Program-made: the position numbers and the translations under genes
Part shown: positions 23,701 to 32,526 of the stretch, piece by piece
Position numbering within the stretch: position 1 is the stretch's first letter
Layout of the letters: each line of letters opens with the position of its first letter
Notes under the pieces: generated by a model
Told to the model about the DNA's origin: nothing
Database searches by the model: none
Seen by the model: the letters and a program-made list of their open reading frames with translations, nothing else
Assembly: GCF_000313135.1 (NCBI RefSeq)
Contig: NW_004457389.1
Location: 3,155 to 38,014, forward strand
DNA from: Acanthamoeba castellanii str. Neff
Lineage: Eukaryota > Discosea > Longamoebia > Acanthamoebidae
Reading direction: 5' to 3'
Length of the DNA stretch: 34,860 bases

Positions 23701-26700
23701 TTGCAGTTTGCTCTTCATGGGATGGTCTGCGTAGCCCTCCTCACCGTCACCGAGTCTGATCCGTTTCCTGCTCCTTCTCTTGGGCCTGCGCGCGAATGAA
23801 GCGGTAAGTTAATCGGGCAAGGAAAAAGAGAGAGTGAGACATGTTAGAGCCACGGGCACTCAGGTACCTGAGCCGGCGGCCTTCTGGTGGTGTTTGCTCT
23901 GCTGTTGTGAAGACACCGTCCTCCCCTATGATGATGGTGCTGGGTATAGGTATGGTCTCATCGAGCGGCAGGTTCTCCTTTCGAGCTCGGGAACGGGTGC
24001 GCGGCCCTGGTTCGCTCTCCGAGCTCTCGCTGTGGTCGTCTTCGTCGGAGCTCAACCTGAACCGCAATTTGCGCTTTCGCGGCTGCAGCCTCCTATTACC
24101 CTCTGCGTGCGTGGCGTCACATCAGGGCCGAGCGAGCTGAAGCGCGCCGAAGAGTGGAAGAAGAGTGTACCGAACGATGCGTCCCCAAAGGACTCGGGCT
24201 CGGAGAAAGGCTCTTCGTCGGATGAGCCCTCGCAGAACTCGGACTCTTCCGAGTCCTCCGCCCTTCAGAAGTGAAATCTTCGTGAGTCATGCAATTCTCC
24301 CGAGAGCAGCAAAAGCGCAGGCAACGTACTCGGGTTCTTCTTCGCCGCCGCTGAGCAGCGTGACCTCGTCCCTCGTGCGAACGCTGTCTCGGATGAGAGA
24401 CATGAGACGGGCACGCTCCTGCTCGTATTCACCGACATCTACACCTATCGTGCCCACCTCTGTACGGCAGACGCACGCAGATGTGAGTGTCTCGCGCGAG
24501 TTCGAGACACCTCTTGCAGGGTGTGAACCTACCTCCGACATAACCAGGAGGTTGTTGTTTGTAGGGCACTCCATCAATGGTGCAGAGAAGCGGTTTGGGC
24601 ATTCGGTGAGGCGGCAGCTGAGCGAAGTGCAAATGCACGAGAGGGGGTCAGAGAGGGGTGAACAAACACGATGAAGCGCCTGACATGTCAGCAGTACCTG
24701 CGTGGCTTCGTCCAGCACCCAGTGATTGAGGTCTCGCAGGAGCGGATGATAGTCGGTCTCAAAGAATTGCTCCACTGGCACGCTCTGCAAGAGGAGGAAG
24801 AGGAGCATCAAGCATTTAGGTGCCAAGTGTGGTGTGGTGCTCAAAAAAGCTGCGGTACGTACCTGGTATTTCTGTGTCGGGCCAGTGCCGTACAAGGTGT
24901 AGAAGCCTTCGTGATCCGACGCGGCAAAGTAGGCGCCGTTGCGAGCAAAGTGGCCGTCGAAGAGTTGGCGATCCGCGTTCTTGTGGCCTTTTCAAAAACA
25001 AGCAAGAACGCAGAGTTACTTCACGGAGCCAAGCAAACGTTCACATGGGCAAAGAGGAGGCCCAAGACACGCACTCTGCACAGCTTCGCCCTTGTTGATG
25101 TCCCAAAAGGTCACGCGGCCATCGTAGCCAGCACTCACTATGATCCGCGGGTCGACCGGGTGGGAATCCAGCACGTACACCGAGTTGGTGTGCCCGCGCA
25201 GCGTATGCACCAGGGCGCCTGTCTTGGCGTCCCATACCTGACCACCAGACGAGAGCAGTGAATGATCAGCTTCGTGCGATATGGAATGACGAACGAGGAA
25301 AAGACGTGATGTATGTACCTTGATTGTAAAGTCGGAGAGAGCGGTGATGACGTACTGATCGTCCAGGCTCCATAACGCCATGGTGACGATGATGGGTAAG
25401 GTATGCTCGTTGGTGCCGGTCCCAGTGGCCGTACGACGGGGCCGCTTGGGCTCGGGCTGCCTTTGCTCCGACTCCTCCGCGGTTTGTGGGGCCGGTGGCT
25501 GGACGGCCACTAGTTCGCACAACACTCACCTTAGGCCCCGTGCCATGAGGGGTCCATTGGGGGGACAGAGAAGACGCACATGAAATGCAGGAGCGGTCCT
25601 GCACGCGCCATATATACACTTGACCGTCCCAAGATCTGCAACGAAAGGTGGATGTAAGCACGAAGAAGGCATGCTAAGAAGGGTTGCGCGGTGTGAAGGT
25701 CTGTACCCGGTGAGTATGCGATCGCTGTTGTTGCTGAACAGAGCGCAATGGACTGAGTCCGTGTGGCCTTCTAAAGTCCAATACGGTTCTGGTGATGGAA
25801 TGGGGAACGTTGACAACAGTTAGACGGCATGCCGAGGACCTAACGTGGAACTGAGCGAGAAACGCGAGAGGAGCAGTACCGGTGGAGTGGGCGGACGAAA
25901 CGGCCCACACTCGGGCAACATTGTCGCTGCATCCGGTGACAAAATAGGTGCCCGTGGCGTCGAAGTTTGAACACAAGACTTTGCTCACAAAAATCGGCGC
26001 CAGCACGACTGAGCGCGTCTCGAAGACGTCACTGAGAGGGCACCACACAGCACCCACATGAAGTGAGTTGGAGCCGAGGCTGTTAGCAGTCAACGTCGAC
26101 TGAGCGGCCGCGTATGAACTTCGTACCTGTCCCCCTGCGCCATCTGCTGCGCCATCTCGTCAACCCACCATAGGCGGGCAGAACCGTCGAGCGAGGTAGA
26201 CAGAAGCACGCGAGTCTTGGGGAAGGGCGAGGGCGAGAAGGCGACAGCTGTGACGGCGTTGGTGTGCCCAGACAGGACAGCGATGGGGGAGAAGTCGCGG
26301 AGGGACCATACGCGGACGATGTTGTCGTTTGAGCCACTGGCTATGTACTTGTTTTCCGGGTCAATGCTGATGTCTGTAATGTCGCCCTGTACGCCGATTG
26401 CGCCGTGAGACGATAAAGCGAATGAGCAAATGTGTGGGTGCTTCGAAGTACCTCGTGCCCTCGCAGTGTTGCAACCAGACGCCCGGTTTCAACGGACCAT
26501 ATTTTGACCAGCTTGTCATCGGAGCCCTGCGCGTTACGTATTACTGCTTGATTAGTAGTAGTAGCCCAACACTCCAGAGCGGCATAGTCCGTACCGTGGC
26601 CAGGAGCCGGCCCGATTTGTCGAACTCGATGCAATAGACGGCGCACACGTGGCCGCGATTTACCTTCAGCTGCAGCACGAATACAGCAGAGGCGGCGTGT

Positions 26701-27476
26701 TAGACTGTGCGCGCGTGCAGTGGGGCGTGTGCACCCTTTATGAGGTATACCGGATGAAAGTGCTTGTAAACGTAAGGCATGGGCCGAAGCTTGGCCGGCA
26801 GTCGCAATCCCATCTCTCGCTGGCGAAGTATGTGCGCTGCACGCACCGCCAATCAAAGCAAACGAAGAAGTCGGTGAGCAAAGCGTAATCAGCACTGCGC
26901 ATGGCTGAGCTCGGGCTACCATAAGACGTGGCTTCCACAGCAGTGGTGTGGATGAAGGGAACAGAGTGGCCGAGATGGACGCTCGAAGAGAAAGGACGGG
27001 AGGCGGGCGGCTGTGCGAGAAGTGAAGAGTCGCCGGAGCCCAGAAGGGTGGTCAGCTGCTGGAGCGGTGGCGGTCGCTTCTCCCGAGACAGCGCAATCAG
27101 CCGCTGCAGGAGCTGGAGGAGCTGGTCTGACGGCACATCGAAGTGCTCGGCCTGGGTCACGGCACGAGGAGAGCATGGGCGTGAGCGCACCACAAAATGG
27201 TGTTGGGGAGGCAGAGTATACTTACGAGCGTTAGCGGATTAGGAGGCAGGGGGGTGCCAGTCCAGTGATAGGCCCGAGGAAGGAGATTGGCCCTTGTGAG
27301 GTCCTCGAAGAGAACCTGGGCTGAGCGTTGAAGTGGCCCGGCAGAGGCCAGCAGGCGCCAAATCAGGTAGTAAACCTCTGAATGAGCCACAAAAGACACA
27401 AAGTGTGAGTCGTCTCTTTGCGTCGATCAAGATTCCAAGTCCCAGTACCCTCTAGAGGCAAATTGCAGGACTCCAT
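20728..27476 (-). CDS. BRWD/PHIP-type WD40-repeat bromodomain protein
   Basis: Twenty-five exons give 1634 aa: 27476-27449, 27377-27226, 27151-26896, 26815-26751, 26669-26595, 26526-26452, 26386-26127, 26031-25880, 25788-25707, 25635-25530, 25456-25319, 25237-25075, 24987-24863, 24784-24698, 24617-24533, 24459-24330, 24262-24171, 24102-23868, 23785-23689, 23603-23523, 23461-23057, 22968-22447, 22369-22246, 22182-21062, 20976-20728. The N-terminus (EVYYLIWRLLASAGPLQRSA) matches the family. About eight WD repeats span residues 165-560 (GSNDNIVRVWSLRD, SWDGQVYIWRV). Then come PVEQFFETDYHPLLRD and HWVLDEATQ, a tudor-like module (DEVVYFRQGH ... AAWYSGTV) and one bromodomain (about 1070-1178, with PIDLSTMALRL and NAVSFNQPGSDI keeping the acetyl-lysine Asn). 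An Arg/Ser- and Glu-rich tail follows. Animal PHIP reads histone marks and works with CUL4-DDB1. Least certain: the joint of exons 3 and 4, and the start of exon 11. Confidence 0.92.
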
Positions 27477-27731
27477 CCGGTGATAGTGCGCAGCCGCTAG
27501 CGCATCTCTTGCTGGCTTTCTTTTTATATTCAATAATCATGCCCTCTTTCTTTTTTTCTCTCCTTTTTCTTTGCAATTTTCTCTATCTTCTTTCTACTTC
27601 GCCGTCCACGAATAAACAAACAAAAAACTGTCTTCTTTTTCTCCCCTTGGACCAAGTAAAGAACTGCACAGCAGATGTGGACTAATGAGGGAAGTGCTGG
27701 AAAAACTCCTAAATTAAAGTTATCCATCCTT

Positions 27732-27759
27732 AACTTGTGGTCATTTGAAATGAGAGGTC
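27732..27759 (+). repeat. Left arm of 28-nt inverted repeat
   Basis: Positions 27732-27759 (core TGGTCATTTGAAATGAGAGG) are the exact reverse complement of 28860-28887. Similarity fades outside the 28 nt on both sides. The arms enclose about 1.1 kb, the arrangement of terminal inverted repeats of a small DNA transposon, but no target-site duplication could be confirmed. Confidence 0.85.
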
Positions 27760-27990
27760 CAGTCATTTTGAAAAGTGATTTTGTTTGTGAGTTTAAGCTC
27801 ATTAAAATGGTTTTGACAACACAAAAATGGTTTAATGTAAAAATAGCAAGACAAAATTGGGAGCATCTTGAGAAATGGCAGATTAAAATACCATCATAAT
27901 GAGAGATACAATGCTGTAACTGGGCCATTAGTCAAGGTCTGGAATGACCAATTTCTATCATGTACGTGTATGTGACAACCAAAATATATC

Positions 27991-28035
27991 AAACCAGACA
28001 CTTACTTTATCACATACATGTATGTGATGACTACA
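27991..28035 (+). repeat. Direct repeat copy 1 (45 nt, variable 10-nt core)
   Basis: The first 20 nt (AAACCAGACACTTACTTTAT) and the last 15 nt are identical to copy 2, while the 10 nt between differ. In this copy the core completes a palindrome (CACATACATGTATGTG). Confidence 0.85.
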
Positions 28036-28229
28036 CACGTTTTTTTTTCAGTCCTTTCCTGACCATGGCAACAGCCAGCACACAGAAACCATAAAGGAAA
28101 AATCATGGCTGCTGGGAGGAGATATATTAGCAAACATTCTATCATGTACATGTACACAATAGAATGTCCTGCAGTTTCATAGCATAATGGGCTTTGAAAA
28201 TAGCATGTATGCAATGGGGCAGTTACCTC

Positions 28230-28289
28230 CTTCAGGAGCTTCAACAGTTCCTTGTTGTTGGCCATGGCTGATGGCAGGCTGACTTGCAC
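28230..28289 (-). other. Possible isolated coding exon in the low-GC island
   Basis: The minus strand has an acceptor-like TGCATAG followed by a frame containing MANNKELLKLLKE and then a donor-like GAG|GTAACT. I could not connect it in frame to convincing exons on either side. It may be a remnant of a dead gene or chance. Confidence 0.25.
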
Positions 28290-28317
28290 CTATGCATACA
28301 CAACAACAAAAACTGTA

Positions 28318-28362
28318 AAACCAGACACTTACTTTATTGTGTATGTGTATGTGATGACTACA
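28318..28362 (+). repeat. Direct repeat copy 2 (45 nt, variable 10-nt core)
   Basis: It lies 327 bp downstream of copy 1 with identical flanks. The core here reads TGTGTATGTG and no longer forms the full palindrome. Confidence 0.85.
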
Positions 28363-28859
28363 TGTTCAACCTACCACTACTTAGTTTATCATGTACACAT
28401 ATGCAATCTGGAAAATCAGAACTTTGCTTGTTTTGTGTTAGTGCTCCTCTGAAGAACCCAACATGCACCTTGCTTTTACTCTCATACCCTCCATCAATTC
28501 CATAATCAGTGGCCAACATGCTGCCCTCACACAGTTCAACCTCACACCATATTCAGTCAGTTGCACACATGGACTGAACTTCATTCTTCACATTTGTGCT
28601 GAAGTGGAGCACTATTCCCAAAGATAAAATTCCACCACAACAAAGCTCCATCTCACACTGATACAAAGCACTTTTAACTCCACACATTCCAAGTTTTTAT
28701 GAAATCATTTTCATCTCAAGTCCCTCAATATCACTTATAAGCAGTGGTATAGCATGTCAATATCAAAGATTCAGATCCAAATCTTCAAAACTGCCCTATA
28801 AATCGAAAATGTCAAATCTCACACAATTTTAGCACAACAAAAATTCCATGGTCATTTGT

Positions 28860-28887
28860 GACCTCTCATTTCAAATGACCACAAGTT
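28860..28887 (-). repeat. Right arm of 28-nt inverted repeat
   Basis: This is the exact reverse complement of 27732-27759. This arm also carries a small hairpin of its own: GGTCATTTG about 28852 pairs with CAAATGACC ending at 28880. Confidence 0.85.
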
Positions 28888-29214
28888 CCTTGATGTCAGA
28901 GGATGAGGCCTGAACCATCCTCAACACCCATACAGTGTATACTGTCAACATAAAAATACAAGGTAAGTATGACCTCTGCCCTTGCCCAATAATCAATCCA
29001 AAGAGGCACTTGACACCTACTTTGGCTGAAGCTGTAACATATTGACCAAGCTCCCCATACAGATTGAATGGACTTCCCACTGAGCATGACACCATTTGGC
29101 TGATCAAGATTGACCTGAATGATGCTATGTGTTGGCTGCATGACTGTGAGGCAAACCTCAATGCAGGCAGCAAGCAGAACAATAATTTATTAGCCCTACA
29201 ATTAGCTGAACTCA

Positions 29215-30252
29215 TTACTGGGACTCCAGAAGACCACGGAAAGCCTCATAGGAGAGGCTCACCTGCTGATCCTCACTGGCTGAGCAGCTCATGACTGGTG
29301 TCTGCCAGTAATAGTTCACTGCCAGTTCCTTGTCCTGACCTGTGGTACATGTTGGCACCACCAGTTAAATGTTAATGATTGGGTGACACGCAATGCTGGG
29401 GTATAACTGTACCTGGATCAGGGTCACCAAATGCCTTGTTCATGCATCCATTGGGAGTGAACCAATAGCCAAATGCATCAATGCTCTTGCCTCCTGTGAT
29501 GGTGATATTATTATGAGACTCCTCAGCCAACATAATCTCATGTGGGTGACGTACCCTTTTTGGCGGAGAGGTCCTGGAGCTGGGTGGTTACATCAGAGTG
29601 CTTGTCTTTGCCATACGAGCATTCAAAGAAAACAATGTTGAAGTGACCTGCCTCTTGTGGCACGGCAGCATCAAAGATGCCCTCCCTCTGCTGCAGCAGC
29701 TGATACTGACTGCCCATGGCCAAATGGAGCTGTCCGCGCGTGACGCAATGTGCATACAACATTTGGGTGAGTATCACCGCGCCATTTGCATTCATTGACC
29801 ACACTATACCTTCCTGTCTTCGGCCACGGCAGTATATTGCTCCTCGCCCTCGACCTCATAGCTGAATTCAAGCCTCTTCCGCTCTGGCCCATTGCCGGGG
29901 TTACCTGCGGCCCCAGCTTTAATTTCAATTTCAACTGGACACCGAGAGGGGCGGAGGGGGAGGCGTTCGTACCAAAGAGGGCGTTCATGCTGCGGAATTG
30001 CCCGAACGCGTGGAGCTGGAGGCCGCCCTGGCTTAGGACAAGCTGCTGCAGTTGGTCGGTGACATCCTCCCAATGCTTGCCAACGCCGTACTTGGCCTCC
30101 ACAATGCGGATGTAGGGACCGGTCGGAGTGGTTGGCGCAACAGGTGCCACGCCTGGCGGCGCAAAGTGACGGCGAGGGCGGCGGCGGCGGCGACCGTGAT
30201 GGTGGTGGTGGTGGTGGTGGACCACGCTCTTGGTGCCTTCGTTACGTTGCAT
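29215..30252 (-). CDS. Protein with two tandem YG-DVT modules, function unknown
   Basis: Five exons (30252-29973, 29904-29810, 29729-29555, 29493-29413, 29339-29215) encode 251 aa and join without frame loss. After a poly-His and Arg-rich start, two related modules follow. Module 1 (about 48-128) has EAKYGVGKHWEDVTDQLQQL, HAFGQF, LFGNPGNG and RKRLEFSYEV. Module 2 (about 150-240) has ECSYGKDKHSDVTTQLQDL, DAFGYW, AFGDPDPGQDKEL and AVNYY. The spacing Y-G ... D-V-T ... F-G-D-P ... K-L ... Y recalls the C-terminal DUF3395 region of DnaJC11-type proteins; that link is tentative. Exons 1-2 are GC-rich like the neighbours, while exons 3-5 lie in AT-leaning DNA continuous with the low-GC island. No signal peptide or membrane helix is seen. 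Confidence 0.65.
30195..30223. repeat. GGT/CCA trinucleotide run encoding poly-His
   Basis: This run lies inside exon 1 of the YG-DVT gene, where eight consecutive His codons (CAC/CAT on the minus strand) follow MQRNEGTKSVV. Confidence 0.9.
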
Positions 30253-30402
30253 GGTTCGAACGAGAAATATTACTCTGCGTTCCCCGTTCACTCGAGAAAA
30301 GTGATTTCTTTTCGAACGGAGCGAACCGCCTCCCAAAATATGAACAATCACGCCGTCGTGCAGCCCGCTGTCTGTCAGACGCGTTGTGGCAAAGGCGGCG
30401 AG

Positions 30403-31517
30403 TTAATACCCTAGCCTTGGCGCGCTCTTGTCGATGGTGCGTACGCGGCGCAGCTGACGACGATCGAAGGCGGCGATGGCACCCAGAAGCGCCAGGCGAC
30501 TGTTGGCGTGTGGGCTGGCGCCGAGCCAGTCCTGTACTCTTACCGGGAACCTGACCTGTCTCATTTCATAGATTGACCCTCCGTAGTTCTCGTACCACTT
30601 CCACACCTTGTGGTAGTACTCTTCCTTCGACGTCACCGGCTGCCGGTGCCACTTGGCGTTACTGTTCCGCAGGGAGCAAACATTCAGCGAATGGTTGAGC
30701 TTCAAGGTGGGCCAAAGGATCAGTGTCCAGGGTCTGCACCTGTATTTGCTGGGTGGCTGGAAGTTGGGCGGCTGGCGTCCAATGTCGACCAAGAAGCGGT
30801 GCTTCCACAGTTGCTCGTCGTGGGCCAAGTCGTTGAACTGCTGGCTCACGAGAGGACAATCGGCGGCCAACGTTTCCTCCCCAACGTCCTGCAGTATGTA
30901 CAAGAGGATCTGTCCCACGGGGAACAAGGGGAAGACAAGCACCCATTAAGCCGCGGTGGTGGTGGTGGTGGTGGTGGTGGTGGTGTACACCATACAGGCA
31001 AGAGCATCAGGGGACTGCGCTCTGAGGAGAAGGGTGAGAAGGTACCTCTCGTGGAAGCAAGTCGAGGAGGCACGTCCCGTCCTCTGGCGGTATGCTTGCC
31101 GGATGCAGCACATCAACTGTCCAGGGGGCGTCAATACAATAAGAAGACTAGGGGGGAGGGTAGAGGTGGCGAGCATGTGAATAAAATAAATTAATAAATT
31201 AATAAATATGGGAGGTTGTTTGTTGCACCTTCCTCTGCCGGCAGGGGTTGTCCTGCCTTGGCTGCTTCCTCCCGGCGCTTCCGTTTCGCTTCCTCGGCCT
31301 GGTCGCGTCGGCGCTGGCGCACTTCAACCAGCTTGGCGGCGTTGGCGTGGAACTGCCACGGAAACAAGGGCTGGGGCGGGGCGGGTCCGAAGGCCCGCAC
31401 CATCTGATGCTCTTCGTGCGTTTGCGCACCTCCGAGGGGCGGCGGTGGCGGAGGGGGCACTGCGGCCGAACTGCTTGGTGCCTGGGAAGATCGACGACCG
31501 AAAAGGCGTGAAATCAT
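30403..31517 (-). CDS. F-box protein with Pro-rich, charged N-terminus
   Basis: Three exons (31517-31229, 31116-31046, 30909-30403) give 288 aa. The N-terminus (MISRLFGRRSSQ, then PPPPPPP) leads to a basic helix of Arg/Glu/Ala (about 65-90). The F-box at about 110-155 is built across the exon 2/3 joint: LLDLLPRE | ILLYILQDVGEETLAADC, then VSQQFNDLAHDEQLWKHRF. F-box proteins hold substrates for SCF ubiquitin ligases through SKP1 (family knowledge). The C-terminal 130 residues (KYRCRPWTLILWPTLKLNHS, EEYYHKVWKWYENYGG) match no repeat class I know, so the substrate domain is unassigned. The stop lies 150 bp from the start of the YG-DVT gene on the same strand. Confidence 0.8.
30953..30984. repeat. 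(GGT)n microsatellite in intron 2 of the F-box gene
   Basis: About nine GGT units are present. They read as CCA on the transcribed strand, within the 136-nt intron just upstream of the exon 3 acceptor. Confidence 0.9.
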
Positions 31518-31648
31518 CTTGTCGCTCTTTGAATAGCGAAGGAATGACGCGCAGAGAAAGAGAGGTTTTGGTGAAGCGGCTAGTTTAGGTGAAGAAGAAA
31601 ACGCCCAGCACAACGTTGTTAACGTGCTGCGGCGGGACTCGAACGGAG

Positions 31649-31932
31649 CTACTCCCGAGAGGCGTGCTCATCGCCGGCAGATTGGATTCGGCTAAGGTCG
31701 TACACTCCATTAGAATGGTTTGTGAAACGCGTACTCGTGTTGCCGCCACCATGATGTACCTTGTTGGCTGCCCGGTTCGCTGGTGATTGGTATCGGCGGG
31801 AGCGACGAGCGAATCGACGTACAAGCCGAGGCTGCCACATCCTATGAGGAACAGTCCGAAGAAGATCTTCTGTCCCTTGCCCAGCCGCAGGTACGACGAC
31901 CAGAACTCCCTGCCGTGCTCACTCAACTTCAT
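31649..31932 (-). CDS. Small single-span membrane protein, family unknown
   Basis: Two exons (31932-31760, 31691-31649) separated by a 68-nt intron give 71 aa. An amphipathic, charged start (MKLSEHGREFWSSYLRLGKG) precedes one hydrophobic helix (about residues 22-44, IFFGLFLIGCGSLGLYVDSL). A polar tail ending in DEHASRE follows. The layout suits a small organelle-membrane subunit, but no family was recognised. Without the intron the frame runs on for about 40 further codons to a stop at 31585. The spliced form is preferred because donor, acceptor and length match the neighbouring introns. Confidence 0.45.
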
Positions 31933-32526
31933 TTTCGTCGTGCAAACCGATCCTTCTAACTGCGCGATCTGGTAGTTTCTCCCTAATTGCTTTTCGCCTT
32001 TTCTTTTCTTTTCTTTCTTTCCTTCATGAAATTCTGTGTGGTGCTCCTGTGCAACCAAGCCGAGACTTGCCCACGACTCTTCTGCGGCTGCCACGCTTCT
32101 CTTGGCGCCAGCAGCGTTGGTTGGCTGGCGATCAATGTTTGGGCAAACGAGAACGACAAGATGGAAGGTCAACTTGCGTGTGTCTGCGCAACAGCAAACG
32201 AATGGGCGGGTGGTGAAGGGCGGGAGAGCACGCAACTGAGCGACACAATCGGGGTGCTCCGTGTCTCTCTTTTTCCCTTTCCTTTTCTTCCTCTGAATCG
32301 TCTCGTGTTCCGGTCCTGCCGATCACGATTGGCCGTGCTCCCTCTCCACCTTCATAAGCGACTCTCCTTCGTCTCTTCGAACCAAACGCCGCAGCCTGAT
32401 CACAGCCCACTTCCGGGCACACAGTCCTAGGAGCGCCACAGCCCGTCTTGCCGCAGAGGTTGTTCCAAGCACCGAGAGCGAGAGACCTGCGGCCTTGCGT
32501 GTTAAACGCAAAAACCGAGAGAAGCC
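31933..32526. promoter_or_regulatory. Divergent intergenic region upstream of the RasGEF gene
   Basis: This gap separates the divergent start codons of the small membrane protein and the RasGEF. It holds pyrimidine-rich runs (about 32000-32030 and 32262-32292) and open frames on both strands without domain content. The RasGEF 5' UTR presumably covers the right part. No specific element is recognised. Confidence 0.4.

Larger units (their letters stand above)
27477..29214. other. Low-GC intergenic island with repeats
   Basis: Base composition drops sharply here compared with the genes on both sides, and no complete gene could be built. It contains a perfect inverted repeat pair, a 45-nt direct repeat pair and several variants of TATCATGTAC near 27957, 28140 and 28386. 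One short exon-like piece is listed separately. It could be a degraded or non-autonomous mobile element or a spacer of foreign origin (inference). Promoter and 5' UTR of the BRWD-like gene should lie at the left edge. Confidence 0.65.

Noticed and set aside
25499..25529. 31-nt intron in the BRWD-like gene
   Set aside because: A 73-nt alternative (25529-25457) shares the donor, preserves the frame and fits local intron sizes.
29064..29294. Plus-strand frame in the low-GC island glimpsed as a possible reverse-transcriptase fragment
   Set aside because: Only a vague IDLNDA-type match is present, with no catalytic motif, and its right part is antisense to the last exon of the YG-DVT gene.
31987..32430. 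147-codon plus frame with a hydrophobic start
   Set aside because: Its start is a pyrimidine-rich, Phe/Leu-coding run in a divergent promoter region. No homologue was recognised and there is no splice support.
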